DNA from: Cystobasidiopsis lactophilus
Taxonomy: Eukaryota > Basidiomycota > Agaricostilbomycetes > Agaricostilbales > Chionosphaeraceae
DNA: 64,000 nucleotides
Direction: 5' to 3'
Assembly (NCBI GenBank): GCA_001599975.1
Contig: BCIO01000004.1
Span: forward strand, 3,011,328 to 3,075,327
Made by a program: the position numbers and the translations under genes. A model generated the notes under the pieces. The model had not been told where the DNA came from, made no database searches, and saw nothing but the letters and a program-made list of their open reading frames with translations. This document shows positions 41,740 through 54,074 of the stretch, piece by piece (the stretch's first letter is position 1; each line of letters begins with the position of its first letter).

Positions 41740-43299
41740 ATGCGTCCCAAGTCTGGTCTAGCGAGCCGGGCTTTGATTGCTGTCCTGCTCGCTTCACTCG
41801 TCCAAACGGGACTCGCTCATGGGTGCGCATTTCGCTTCTGTTGGCTGAGCTTTCTGCCGTGAGCTCAAATTCTTATGAAGCAACATTGTCAATGTCAACG
41901 TGGTATGTGTTGAACCAGGCATTCCTATTGAGCTCCGGTCGCTCCGTCGAGCGCTGACGTCGCTTGTTGGCTCGCAGGGCGGCAAGTCCATGGGAATCAG
42001 TGCTCTACGCAAAGTGGGCACCAATTCCCCAGTCAAAGACTTGTCCTCGGCAACTCTGGCCTGCAACTTGGACAACGCGGCAAGTTCTGGCCCAGCTTCG
42101 ATCCTTTCATCTCTGACCATTCATGACAGGCAACCGACTCACCATCGCCTGGCGTCCAGAATCATCTTTCTATAATGGCGGGAGATTCGATGTGAGTATG
42201 CTGCACGGCAACTAGCTTGTTGCTGGACCGCTTTCGGCAGAACTTTTGTCTGGACGAACTGGACGACTTTTGTTACAAAGTTTTCGCACGTACGCTCTAT
42301 TTGATGCGCGCTCTTAGTCCAATAGTGGGCTCAATATAGATTCAGCATGGCCCCGTCATGAACTATATGGCGCATTGCAGCAATGACGACGTAATTCTTC
42401 TGCCATCACCCTACTTGCTAACTCCCACTGATTTACACGTATTTGATCAGTGCTCCTCCTTTGACCCTGTATCTAAAGCAGTATGGTTCAAGACGGAAGA
42501 AATTGGCTACTTCAACAAAATGGTGGCCTACATCGGCGATGATGGGCAAAGTCACCCCTACACCTACTTTGGGACGGACCAAATGGCGGCCGAGCACTCC
42601 ACCTGGACGACCACTGTTCCCGCAGCGTTGAAGCCTGGCTCCTACCTCCTTCGGCATGAGTTGGTCGCTCTTCACTTGGCCTTCAACTTAGGGGATGCCG
42701 AGTTGTTGGTGATTTCCCCAGCTATCCAAAAGCAGATCTGATCTCCGAATTAGCTACCCTGCCTGCTTGCAGCTCAACGTCTCCGGGACTGGCACGAGTC
42801 TGCCTGCTGAAAATCTGGTTGCCTTTCCTGGAGCGTACCATCCCACCGATCCAGGTATGGTGTCGATGCGATCTTGAATCTCTCTCTCTAATGTGAAGTG
42901 CAGGTATCCATGTCAGCCTGCCCGACTTCAAAGCAAGTACACAATACATTATTCGTCAGTTCAATTTGAGCACATCACGGCAGCAGAAAAGTCTGACGCG
43001 CGGCTGAAGCCGGTCCACGGGTTGATGCGATAACATCCGAGTCTGCACCTCCGCCTTCAAAGTCAACCTCTTGCACTTCGCTTCACGTTGTCACCAAAAC
43101 CGTTTCCGCTAGTTCCCACAATTCAGACATACCGCCTCCAATAGGCGACGCTCCAAGCTCTATCTCTCCTTCTAACACTGGTAATGCGGCTATTTATCCA
43201 TCATCACCTAGTACCGGCACGATAGAGGTCTCTCATGCCCGTCGCCACCACCCTTGTCTGATTTCGGTCCTCGTTATTCTCCTATTCTTCCGGGGATAA
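41740..43299 (+). CDS. AA9 lytic polysaccharide monooxygenase 2, GPI-like tail
   Basis: Tandem paralogue of the preceding gene with matching intron positions. The signal peptide ends QTGLA and the mature chain begins HGNIVNVNVGGKS, giving the brace histidine. Core blocks are FVWTNWTTFVTKFSH, QHGPVMNYMAHC, DDCSSFDPVSKAVWFK, YLLRHELVALHLAFNLGD and AEFYPACLQLNVSGTGT. As in the neighbour the second-sphere Gln of H-x8-Q-x-Y is Glu. The intron at 42080-42129 has a GC donor (GCAAGT), while the equivalent intron of the paralogue uses GT. The Ser/Thr/Pro-rich tail ends in a hydrophobic run LISVLVILLFF and RG, again GPI-like. Substrate unknown. Confidence 0.88.
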
Positions 43300-43447
43300 G
43301 TGCCTCGCACAGTGTATGCTACCATAGTTCTGTACGGAGAGATAAGGCCTGGGGTTGTATATGCCACCATAAGCGCGGCTGGCCACAGCACTTGAAGGAT
43401 CGCCAGTGGCACAAATTTTCTGACCGTGTCCGTCCCCAAGAAACAAT

Positions 43448-45134
43448 ATGAGTCAGTCTTTCCTGCAATGGTTCGTGGGACAAGGTGGCACTGTCTCCCC
43501 TTCGGTCGGGATCCAGCCGTTCGAGAACCAAGGCCAAGGCGCCGTCGCCCTTGAAAACATCAACGAAGGGGAGCTGCTCTTCAGCCTGCCAAGAGATCTT
43601 GTTCTGTCTATCCACACCGCTCCCTTGCAAGGTCTTCTCAGCAAAGATGACTGGGATCAGTTGAATTCGGTTGGCTGGACGGCTCTTATCCTCGCCATAA
43701 TGCGAGAAATGCTCTCGAGTGATTCCAAGTGGCAACCATACCTCGCTTTCATGCCACTGCGCTTCGATTCATTGATGCATTGGTCGGAAGAAGAGCTTGC
43801 GGAGCTGCAAGGAAGCCCTGTTCGAGGTACGATGAGGGCGTCGTTCAAACATAGCCCAACTCATCCGAGTGGCAGGCAAAATTGGCAAAGAAGAGGCCGA
43901 ATTAAACTACCAGTCTATCGTCAAACCGTTTGTTGAGGTGATATTCCCACATCCGCTCGATGGGTCATTCACTAAGACCAAATGCAGAGTCGACCCGACA
44001 TCTTCCCAAATCCCACCGGCTATTCCCTCGAGCTGTATCACCTAGTTGGATCATTAATACTCTCTCGATCTTTTGACGTGGAACCATCTGCCCGCCGCAG
44101 TTCCTCTCCGGAGCAGCAAGATCAGTCGATGGAGGACGCAGCTGCAACCACGGAGGATGCAGCAGCCGACGAGTCCAACCTGGACGACGAGGAGATGGAA
44201 GGGGCGGCCGAGACTGTCGCCATGGTGCCATTTGCTGATATTCTGAATGCCAAGAGCGGGCACAATAACGTGGGTGGCTCACGTCTTGCTGGGCCGGCCT
44301 GTGTTTGAAGACCCAATGCTGCAGGCTAGATTGTTTTACGAGCCCGACGTTCTGGAAATGCGTGCAACCAAAGGGATTGCTAAAGGTGACCAGATCTTGT
44401 GAGCAGCCTCCCCCGCTTTGAGGATGTGCACTCGTGCTGAGTCTGAGTAGCAACACCTACGACGACCCGCCAAACTCGGATCTCTTGCGGCGGTATGGCC
44501 ACGTTGACGAACCGAACGAGGAAGACTTGATAGAGATCGATGCTCTGTTCGTCGCCGACCAAGTGTGCGGCCTTGTGAAGGGCGTGGGGCCTTTGAAAGA
44601 GGCAAAGCTTGAATACGCGGCTGCCTTGAGCGACGAGATCGATTTTGAAGAGTGGGCTCTAGCCTCTCACGCGTCCATGGTATAAAGACTTACTGCTTTG
44701 ATCAGCACTTATGCGCTCTCGAAGGCGGATCCGATCCCGGACGACCTTATCTCCTGTGTCCTGCTTTTCGCCGCTTCAGAACAAACCTTTGCCAACATCA
44801 AAGAGAGCGAAAGTCTCCCGGAGCCGCAACGGGATGCCAACACGCTCAAATTGGTTCGCAAGGTCCTCCAAGCGGCGCTGCAGGCTTACCCCACCTCTCT
44901 AGAGGTAAGAGCTGGCTTTCCTTTCGAACTGGCATCTTTCTGATAGCTCTTTTGTGATCGTGATAGGAGGACAAAGCCCTATTGGCGGCCCCTCGCAGCC
45001 TTCGGCATCGCTTCGCCTTGGTCGTACGCATCGGCGAGAAGGAGATCTTGCATGCTGCTATCCAAGCGTGCGGATCGTCGAAAAGGAAAGCCGGTGGAGT
45101 GTCAGAACGCAAGGAGAAGCGGGCTAAAGTATAG
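43448..45134 (+). CDS. SET-domain lysine methyltransferase, RKM4/SETD6-like
   Basis: Non-histone protein lysine methyltransferase of the Rubisco-LSMT type; the yeast relative Rkm4 methylates a ribosomal protein. ATG at 43448 (MSQSFLQWFVGQGG). The split SET domain shows VGIQPFENQGQGAVALENI at the start, an inserted iSET with an acidic Glu/Asp-rich loop (44100-44200), MVPFADILNAKSGHNN, and the C-terminal SET end QIFNTYDDPPNSDLLRRYGHV. A LSMT substrate-binding region follows to SERKEKRAKV at 45134. The intron 44652-44687 is only 36 nt; without it an in-frame stop would interrupt the protein, and removing it gives FEELTALISTYALSK. Confidence 0.82.
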
Positions 45135-45639
45135 TGTCGTGGGTGGAGATCGAGGTGGCAAATCTAGGCGTGAGGCCGTGATGGTCTATCAGCCAGGCAT
45201 TGATGGCGGACTGCTGTGGCAGTATCTTTCGACCATGTAGCGGTCTTTTTGAGCCCTGTTTCTCCCACTAGCCAACATGTGCTGCTAACGACAGTACTTA
45301 CATTTTTCGCTTTCAACTGCCAAGCTTTCCCGACCTTTGAAGTCTAGATGCCGTCAAGTTGTGTTCAGGCTTTCGTCTTTTCATCTCTCGCGACGAGGTC
45401 ATGCCCTCAGCAGCCAACAAGGGCCACTGTCACCGTCTCCGCGGCAGGCCGCATCAGCTCATCGTCTTCCGCGCCGTCTCAGCTGAGTCTTGCTGCCAAT
45501 TTGCCTCGCCGGTTCTCCCTAAGACACCGTAAACGAAGCGACGCGGTATTGGTTTTGCTATGTATCCGTCCTTGCCTTAATTCAAAAGCACTGTTCTCGA
45601 GCGAGAAGAGTCTTCTGTGGCCATCTGAAATTCGGAGTC
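45135..45639. other. Intergenic region or 5' exons of next gene
   Basis: No confident exon. Open frames from 45348 onward could be the first exon of the unknown gene to the right, but no join to it could be proved. Confidence 0.3.
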
Positions 45640-47439
45640 TTGGGATGGACTGCATCGGCCTCCGTCGTGGACTGCAGGCCTTCAGGTCCTCCCTCTTCCT
45701 CTTCCTCTTCCTCTTCAACGACCAACTCCGGATCCATGCCTGCCGCGAAGGCTTTGGCTCGGCTCGAAGCTAGCGAAGCGCTAACAACAGCGGCTCTGTC
45801 AAAACTACACCTAAATGCCAACCGCTTGACGTCCTGGGGAAGGTTTCTCGACCTCCAGGTTCGCATCATGCTTGAGACGTTCTGACTAGAAGTGAAAATT
45901 TCTCAAGACGAGCCTTCCTTCAGCTTGCCCAACGTTTGAAATTGCATCGTCAACTTCAAGATGCCCAGATCAATCCCTTGGAACATTCAGCTCTCGAGCT
46001 GCAGTCACGCGAACTCATCCTGACGGTGTGTTGGCCTTCAAATGCACGGCAATGGGAGGCTCCTGCTCATTCGCTTCGTAGCTCTTCCAAGTCGCAGACG
46101 GCCTGACCATTTGGAAGGCGAGCACACTGATAGGACATAAGCGTCAACTTTTGGAATCGGTAAGGTGTCCAATTCATTGCCTGCGTGACGTGTGATGGAC
46201 TTCTCCCTTTAGCTCGAGTTGGACTTGTTCAACGAGTACCAGGCAGCACTCTCGGTTTTCCGCTCCCTTGCTGGTGTCCATTGGTTTCCAAAACACTCCG
46301 AGAAGTTGAGCCAAATACATGAAAGCCTAAAGTCTGCGCTCGTCCATTCAGAAGATACTTCCCGATACAAGTTCCAACTACTCAAGAGTGCAAAGTCCTT
46401 GCTTCATGTCGACCCTGACGAAGACTTTTTTGCGACTTTGGCTACCATCGGCGATCATGTAGGTCAAAGCCCGCCGACCTTTGCATATAAAGTAAAAGTT
46501 GTGTCAGGTGCAGGATGTAAATCCCCCTCCAAAAGCATCAGAAAAGAACTCAATCACACTTTAGGTGATTGATTATGCCAAAGACCACACTCTAAAATGC
46601 CTTTTGGGTCCATTGCGACAAGAGTTAGAATTGATTACAATCGATTTTGAAGCCCTCACTTGCAGTCTGGTGTTCCAACCAGTTTTGCAACACGCCCACC
46701 ATGCTCTAGAAAGGGCGTACAAGGTGTTTCCATTTCTTCATCGCCCGAATCTTCATCTAAGGTTTGGCAGTTCTTAAACGAAAAATGGCCGGACCACGAA
46801 TGGCTCTCGAGACTGGCAAATCTCCTCGAAACGGCGCGAGAGCTAGAACGAAGGATATGTCTCCCACGTCTTTTGCAGACAGTGGACGAGATGTGGCCCG
46901 TCGAACTCACTGCAACGCGACACCGCAAATTTTATTGGGCCCTCACTCGGGCGTTGGACGTGGACCTTGTGCGTGCGCGGGAACTAGTATGCTCATTTGG
47001 CCCAAAGGCTCTTAAAACATCTAAAGCTAAGCGTACAGCTCAAACCTATGATCGCATCAATTTCAAAGCTTCGTCGCGCGCACACTTTGCCCGACAGGGT
47101 GAGTGCTCCAGTGTACCTAAAACTGTTTGCGAAGTGATGCCTCATTGCCTTTTAAGCTGTGGTCTGTGCTAGCGAGCCCGGCTGGTGTCCTTTTTGGGGA
47201 GCCGGAAGACCACCCGCACAAAAGCAAGGTTCGGCGTCCGAAAGAGCAGGCGCCTTTCAGTGGCTCATACTTGCTCTCAGCCCAGCTCGTTAAACTTGAC
47301 CATAGCGTACCTCGCACTCTCACATTTGCACAACGAAATCGCGAAATACACGACAGGGGCAGATAGCAAGGGGCCCGATCGCCTACTCGAGCCCCTCTTC
47401 GACTGCCTGCCCGAGCACTGGACTCGTGTTCTTCTGTAG
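45640..47439 (+). CDS. Unknown helical multi-exon protein
   Basis: A series of plus-strand exons with consistent helical, Leu/Glu/Gln-rich composition. It starts with a Ser-rich segment ending TTNSGSMPAAKALARLEASE, then FSRRAFLQLAQRLKLHRQLQ (joined by an intron around 45828-45892), DLFNEYQAALSVFRSLAGVH, HESLKSALVHSEDTSRYKFQ, VIDYAKDHTLKCLLGPLRQ, WQFLNEKWPDHEWLSRLANL and FYWALTRALDVDLVRAREL. The end at 47439 reads LPEHWTRVLL. It lacks signal peptide and membrane segments and looks like an alpha-helical scaffold with coiled-coil tendency. The 5' limit and several joins are uncertain. No family recognised. Confidence 0.5.
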
Positions 47440-47537
47440 CGTGTTGGATTACATGCGGGTGTGACAGGATTAGACTAGATTTTGTTCTACTTTGTGCAAA
47501 CCGACCCTTTACAGCCACGAGCCCTGTTCCGGACGAA

Positions 47538-48874
47538 TCAGCTCCAGTCGCCAAACAAGGAGTGAAAGCGACGCACCTGCCCGTGATGTATGAAATACCG
47601 CTCCGGCACGCCCTTGCCACCCGCGAACCAATCTTTGACCGGCACAACCGCCACGCCACCAACCTTCACCGCTCGCAATCTTCCGTACGTCCGTCGCGCT
47701 ACATCTAGACTTTCAGAAAAGCATTCAACGGTCGGAGAGAGATCGCACCGAAGCCAGCTTCGCTCAAGCCGATTTCGTCCTCGATGATCTGGTAGGTGGC
47801 GTCGGTGAAGGATATCGGGCCCGTGGTCTTGATAATGGAATCAAAGTTCCAGTCGACCGTTTCGACGCCTTCCTTGTGCTGGAACTCGACCAGGCGCTGG
47901 ACGCGGGTGACGAGCAGCTCGATGGTGCGCCGCATGACTGGCGACAGCGGCTTGGACATCATGACGTCTAGGTTGCTCATGAGCACTTTAACGAATCCAA
48001 GAGAAGCCAAAGACATACATTGGACGACGTCAAACCACCGGAACCAGTTTTGGTACTTGTCGTCTCGGGCGTCGTTGTACTCGATGCCAACAATGGTGTG
48101 GATCTCTGGGTCTTTCCACTGCTCTGGCGATATCCACTCGTTCAGAGGTCTAGTACACGAGGTATCCACGTCCGCATATAGCCCTGAGAGTCGAAATCTT
48201 TGAGAAGGTCGCCAAGACTGAAGGCAGCGAGACACCCACCGCCAAAAGCGTAAGTGATGAGATAACGGAAGAAGTCAGCTTTTAAGACCGGTTTGGGGAA
48301 GTGCTCCCAGAGGTAGACGATGTCGGGCACCTCGGCGAACGTCTCCTTGATGAGGGTGTCGGCGACGTCGTCCAACAGAAGCTGTCTAAAGCGTCAGTCT
48401 CGACTCTTGGAGGCAAAGTTCAAAGTTAAAGAAGCCCACAGTGTAGTTGTAGGTCGGGTTCAGGTCCCGCCAGGTATGCCGCCAGTGCTCCAAGCCGGTG
48501 TCGCGCCAAGTCTGCCAAATAGCATCGTTCCACCTAGTTCCGTCTCTCTTCCTCTCGAACTCGTCCAAGTCTCTAGATAACGTGCCTGCCAGACCCTTGA
48601 CTCTATCCGATACCGGCGGACTGCAGGAACGCCAGATGCTTTCAGATGAGCCTGGATGTCGCCCTGGCGACGGGAACGACGAAAAGCCTCACTCATGCGC
48701 TCGCCACCAGCGCGTGCTATCGTACCGCCGAGCCAGCAGGTCATATCGGTTCGCATAGGCGTTATGGTGGAGGACGACGATGGAGGAAACGATGAGCGCG
48801 GCTATAACGAGCCAGTCGAGGAACTGGCTCCAGGTCCGTGGCCGCTCGACGTTTCTGAGGGCTGCGAGCATCAT
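47538..48874 (-). CDS. GT32-type glycosyltransferase, type II membrane protein
   Basis: Golgi sugar transferase related to the OCH1-type alpha-mannosyltransferase initiation domain. ATG at 48874 (MMLAALRNVERPRTW) is followed by one hydrophobic anchor (about residues 19-37), typical of a type II Golgi enzyme. After a long first intron come KRDGTRWNDAIWQTWRDTG, then VYLWEHFPKPVLKADFFRY, and, across a further intron, GGLYADVDTSCTRPLNEW with the DxD motif that binds the metal and nucleotide sugar. The C-terminal part has GPISFTDATY and RRTYGRLRAVKVGGVAVVPV, ending FHSLFGDWS. The last join and the exact stop are less certain. Acceptor unknown. Confidence 0.8.
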
Positions 48875-49455
48875 GGTCTACAGATTTGAGTCAAAAGATG
48901 CATTCATAAACGACGGCGAGAATGGCGAGCGAGGAGCAAGTTGTGAACGCTCCCTTCGGAAGTTTCTTCCGAGCGAGCGAGCGACTGCGCTGTGGTGGTG
49001 GGTGAGGGATTGTTTTACATCTAAAGAGATCCCGTATCTTGCTCCTCTCGATTCCATAGACAGTGCCAAGAGCAGGACAAGCGACTAGGACAAGAAAAAC
49101 ATGCCACTGAGCTCCTCCGAAGAACTTCAAATCCCGAGCACCTCTTGAACCTTGAAACCGAAAAAAGAACGCAGAGGAAGTTTTACAGAGCTAGAGAGAA
49201 ATAGGCAGAAAGAGAGAGGAGAGAAAAGTAGCCCGGAGAAGAAAGCCAAAGCTGCGAAGAGAGAACCCGGGCGGATTATTGGGCTTTGTGATGAGGTCGA
49301 GATGGTGGCGGATGGCGGAGGAAGGCATCGTGAACCAAAGGTTGGTCGTAAAAGGTCGAGGGGAGCGCGAATGGGAAAGGCCCAGCCCTTGGGGGGTTTA
49401 AAGACGGATGCGATTGTGCACAGAGTGGGACGGCGTGGGACGATGGCGGCGAAAT
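48875..49455. other. Intergenic region
   Basis: Upstream of the glycosyltransferase and downstream of CDC42, both minus strand. Open frames on both strands here lack recognisable domains. The segment 49152-49300 is purine-rich and read as leader or noncoding. Confidence 0.4.
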
Positions 49456-50470
<1,015 letters not shown>

Positions 50471-50753
50471 ACTGGCGCTGGCTTATTTACTGGCGAGGCT
50501 ACAGAATCGCTGGACGAGCAGGAGAGCGTGGTCGCGCCTCCTTTTGCGGGGAGGCTCAATAACCTCCAAACCCCATCTCCTGCGCAGAAACCTGACCCTC
50601 TGCAGCGACGTTCTCGTTCGATAGTGTTGATTTAGAGCACTAGAGACTATACAGACCTGATCGCAAGGCGTCGGGAGCGCTGCACCTCGTTGCCAGGCCC
50701 TTGCTCCCTGCGCACGAGCACTTGACCGCACAGGAGGTTCGCAAGCGCAGAAG

Positions 50754-52124
50754 ATGCGCTCCCGTGCTAGAACGCTGTTGTCCAGCAGCTTGAGCTTGAT
50801 ACAGAAGCGAGGGTCATGGCCAAACCCACTGGGCTCGGCGAAGCTGTCCGCTTTCCAACGGGCCCCTTTCGACGTCCTCCTGCTCATCTTCTCCTTCCTC
50901 TTCGCCGACCTGAATGACGCTCTAGACCCAGTCCAACGAGCCGCAGACGAGTGGAGCGTCGCTCCGCAGGCCATCGTCCTCGCTGCCCGCCTAGCCAGCG
51001 TGTGCCGCTCCTTCAGACCGGCCGCGCTTCAAGCCGGCCTCGCCGACGTCTGGGTGCCCATAACCGTCTATGGCGCTACGTGCGGCAAGAACAGAGGGCT
51101 GTCCCAGAACCTGAAGCGCAGGCGGGCCAAAGTGCCACCCGTGTTGGCTTTCATCGGCGGCAAATCCTCCTTCGTCGCCAGGCTGCACGTCTACTGGAAC
51201 ACAGAGTGGACGGAAACCGCGGCTTCAGATCCGGCTTTGATCCGGCTCTTCTCCCACTCTTTTGCTTCGGTCCATGTTTGGGTCGACGGCGCATTCACCC
51301 ACTTCCCCGTTTTGCCCGGCTTCCTCCTGGCTGCCAACCTCACCAACCTCTTCGTCACCCCTCGCTCCGAATCTCCCATCAGCCAAACGACGATGTACGT
51401 TTTTCTGACCGCCGTTAGTCGGCAAGGGAAGAGGGGACTGCAAGAGCTCGAGGTGTCCACCCCGCTGGACTTGACGGATGGGCTAAATCGGTCTAAGATC
51501 TACTACAAGCTGGCACCCGTGGCACCATTAGACACACTCTCCATCGAATCTGCCACTTCGCTGCTGGCCATTCTCTCCGCTTTCCAGGGCCTCAAGATTT
51601 GCCACATCGGCTCCCTCCAGGCACTTTCAGCTCTCGCCGACGCGCCGGACCACTTTGCGCAATCCCTCACACGATTAACCATAGTCAAGTTCGCGCGCGG
51701 CATCTTGCTTTCTGACGTCCTCCCCGTCTTGGGCAGATACAAGAGGCTCGAAGACCTCCGCCTGCCTTTTTGCCCTCCGAGATCGGAGCAAGACTGGCGC
51801 GGCTGTTTGCTCCTCCTTCCTCCCTCGGTCAAGAGATTATGCTACACTTGCATCCCAGCGGGACCGCCCGGCGAGAGAAGGCACAACACTCCGCATTTCA
51901 TCGACTTCCTCTCCCGGATCCCACCTGCCTCTCAGCTCGAGCTCTTCATCGAATGCTACGTCGGACAGGTCAAGGGTGAGGGCCTCCCGTCTGTCACCGC
52001 GTTCGACTACAACGAGTGCTTTGGCCGCCCGCACCAGAGCACCGTGCGCGTTCAACTGATGGCCGACCAACCGGTCAAAGTGTTTGGCAGTACTCGCGCC
52101 AGGTTTGAAGGATTGCCTTTCTGA
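50754..52124 (+). CDS. F-box-like / leucine-rich protein, intronless
   Basis: A single uninterrupted 456-residue frame, unusual in this intron-rich region. ATG at 50754. An F-box-like segment FQRAPFDVLLLIFSFLFADL is near residue 35, followed by VLAARLASVCRSFRPAAL, a pattern typical of basidiomycete F-box proteins that recruit targets to SCF ubiquitin ligases. The rest contains Leu-rich stretches (LQELEVSTPLDLTDG, LDTLSIESATSLLAIL, RLEDLRLPFCPP) compatible with a degenerate leucine-rich-repeat substrate-binding domain. No signal peptide. The F-box call is by pattern and the target is unknown. Confidence 0.7.
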   Translation: MRSRARTLLSSSLSLIQKRGSWPNPLGSAKLSAFQRAPFDVLLLIFSFLFADLNDALDPVQRAADEWSVAPQAIVLAARLASVCRSFRPAALQAGLADVWVPITVYGATCGKNRGLSQNLKRRRAKVPPVLAFIGGKSSFVARLHVYWNTEWTETAASDPALIRLFSHSFASVHVWVDGAFTHFPVLPGFLLAANLTNLFVTPRSESPISQTTMYVFLTAVSRQGKRGLQELEVSTPLDLTDGLNRSKIYYKLAPVAPLDTLSIESATSLLAILSAFQGLKICHIGSLQALSALADAPDHFAQSLTRLTIVKFARGILLSDVLPVLGRYKRLEDLRLPFCPPRSEQDWRGCLLLLPPSVKRLCYTCIPAGPPGERRHNTPHFIDFLSRIPPASQLELFIECYVGQVKGEGLPSVTAFDYNECFGRPHQSTVRVQLMADQPVKVFGSTRARFEGLPF

Positions 52125-52373
52125 CGCCTTGGATGGCTGGCCTGTCCAGTGCAGGTTAGTGGGCCCTTGTTGCTATCTGACGAAATGCTCAACGCGTGTC
52201 GCCCTTCAGGCCTATGCTGCGGAGGAATTGACAAGATGTATAGGGAGGAAGCTGTAGCAATGTGGTTGTGGCGAGGAAATGAAATCTCGATATACCACGC
52301 CTGACAGACTGCGTAATCAAAGTCGCCACAAGTCGAGCCGACATGGTCTTGGACGTCCTCGAGCAGCCGTAAC

Positions 52374-52595
52374 ATGATTCTCGGAGGCAGTTGCGTCTGT
52401 GGCCATGCCAGATTCAAGCTCGATGCGGCAAAGGAGATGCTGCCGGCCTTTTGCCCACCTCTTGCCCGGGCTGAGCAGTTCAATGGCGGCGCGCCCTTCA
52501 TTTGACAAGTGGGTTGCTCCTCTCATCCCAGGCTCTTCCTCAAGCTTGAATCTCGAAGCTAGTATCCCAGCGCACTGGAAAGAGCAGGCGGTCTA
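52374..52595 (+). pseudogene. Decayed duplicate of the GFA-fold gene
   Basis: About 220 bp closely matching the first exon, intron and start of exon 2 of the intact GFA-type gene at 54075-54582, including the ATG, the block encoding GGSCVCGHA and the final stretch ending GAGCAGGCGGTC. The second zinc-binding motif (CHCTSCQ in the intact copy) is lost, the frame is shifted there, a TGA follows the position of the conserved GAPFIW segment, and no match continues beyond this point. Because the intron sequence is still present, it arose by DNA duplication, not retroposition. Confidence 0.75.
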
Positions 52596-52937
52596 GTTTC
52601 TTGACGACCTCGAGACCTCGAGTCGAGGGACTCCCCGTCCGCGGCCGGAAATGCCCAGCCTACTGCGACTTCGGCCCTGATCTGGTCGAGCTATCCTATC
52701 TTTTGTCAATTAGTCGTAGGGACTACTTGCGGCCTCATCGCTCAAGGCAGGCCAAAGCCGCAGCAGTGATCGACGTCGACGCGACGGCTTCATTTCGGTC
52801 GCGCGGCTCGGAGAGTGTTGTTGTGACGCCCACTTTTCGTTCCCACCTTTCCGGCCTTGTTGTTGCTCCTTCTCTCTTGAGCGTACGACCAAAGCGCAGA
52901 CATTGGAGTCAGCCAGGCCTTTTGCCAGTCGTAAAAC
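52596..52937. other. Intergenic region
   Basis: Between the GFA relic and the small secreted protein gene. No supported gene; probably promoter sequence. Confidence 0.4.
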
Positions 52938-53526
52938 ATGGTCGCTCGATTCGGTGTTTTGATTTGGCTGCTCGCCTTCAGCTTTGCTGTCTTTGCTTCT
53001 CCGTGCGTCCTTTTACCACAGGATATACATTCCATGTCTCTAATTTGCCAGCCAGAATGCCTGGACAACCGGGGTTTGTTGTCTGCACTCTCCCAGACCA
53101 AAATAAGCTGGTCTCTAAAAAACAATTCCCCTTCGCACAGTGTGCTTCTAGAATCTCGAGCCATCAACAAGAACGAGACCATTGCCGAATTGCAGACCCA
53201 AGGGTGCGTTCGGTCTGTTTCTCCGTCCCACCACCCACTGAGCAACTCATTGGGTTGCCACAATCAGCCATCAGCAATTGACCAAGCTCTTTGGACGACT
53301 TCAAACAAAGCTGGCTACCAACACGCAGCGCCTGACCCAGCTCAGCACCAAGCTCGCCGCAGGGGAAGCCGACCTAGCCAAATTCAAGGCCAGCACCAAC
53401 AGAGTCGACCGAGCCGAAGCGCTCGCGAAAGCCCTAGATCAACTGGTGGCCTTTGCCGATAAAGTTGAACCACTTTTGAAAGAGGCAGAGGCTTCCATTC
53501 TTGGGTCAGCAAGACTAGGCGTGTAG
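52938..53526 (+). CDS. Small secreted helical protein
   Basis: ATG at 52938 begins a clear signal peptide, MVARFGVLIWLLAFSFAVFA. An intron of roughly 60 nt follows, then an exon with ECLDNRGLLSALSQTKISWS and ETIAELQTQ, a second intron ending near 53270, and a final exon with LTKLFGRLQTKLATNTQRL and LAKALDQLVAFADKVEPLL to a stop at 53526. The mature chain is about 140 residues, polar and predicted helical, with few cysteines. It resembles no known enzyme and is a candidate small secreted protein. The acceptor of intron 2 was chosen because it keeps the helical frame. It stops 3 bp before the repeat that flanks the assembly gap. Confidence 0.6.
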
Positions 53527-53528
53527 GT

Positions 53529-53623
53529 GCCGCCTTGATTGGTCCAATCAGAGTCGGTTACTCAGTGATGCCCTGATGCAGCTCCTATGCCGCCACATTC
53601 CCGCCTTGTACTGTGGCCCAGTG
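53529..53623. repeat. 95-bp direct repeat, left copy at gap edge
   Basis: Identical over its 95 bp to 53724-53818. The copies sit directly on each side of the N run. Confidence 0.95.
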
Positions 53624-53723
53624 NNNNNNNNNNNNNNNNNNNNNNNNNNNNNNNNNNNNNNNNNNNNNNNNNNNNNNNNNNNNNNNNNNNNNNNNNNNNN
53701 NNNNNNNNNNNNNNNNNNNNNNN
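53624..53723. other. Assembly gap (100 N)
   Basis: Exactly 100 unresolved bases. The fixed length is a scaffolding placeholder, not a measured size. Confidence 0.99.
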
Positions 53724-53818
53724 GCCGCCTTGATTGGTCCAATCAGAGTCGGTTACTCAGTGATGCCCTGATGCAGCTCCTATGCCGCCACATTCCCGCC
53801 TTGTACTGTGGCCCAGTG
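53724..53818. repeat. 95-bp direct repeat, right copy at gap edge
   Basis: Second identical copy of the sequence at 53529-53623, beginning immediately after the N run. Confidence 0.95.
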
Positions 53819-54074
53819 TTCCTGCACTACCGCCCGCGGCCACCCTTGTTTATACCCCCCGCAATTTGAGGACCGCCGCCTGTCAGGTGCTAGACGGTGT
53901 CATGGCTCGCGGACGTGCCTAAGAAAGGTTGCTTGCAGGGAAGTGAAGATGTACTGTGCCAATAGAACGGGACTGTTCCCTTTGCTAGGCCCACCACTCA
54001 CGAGATGCTAAATCGACTTCGCCACGGACTCTTGAACTTCCCTTCACTCCTGGAAACCCCCATCCACCCACAAA

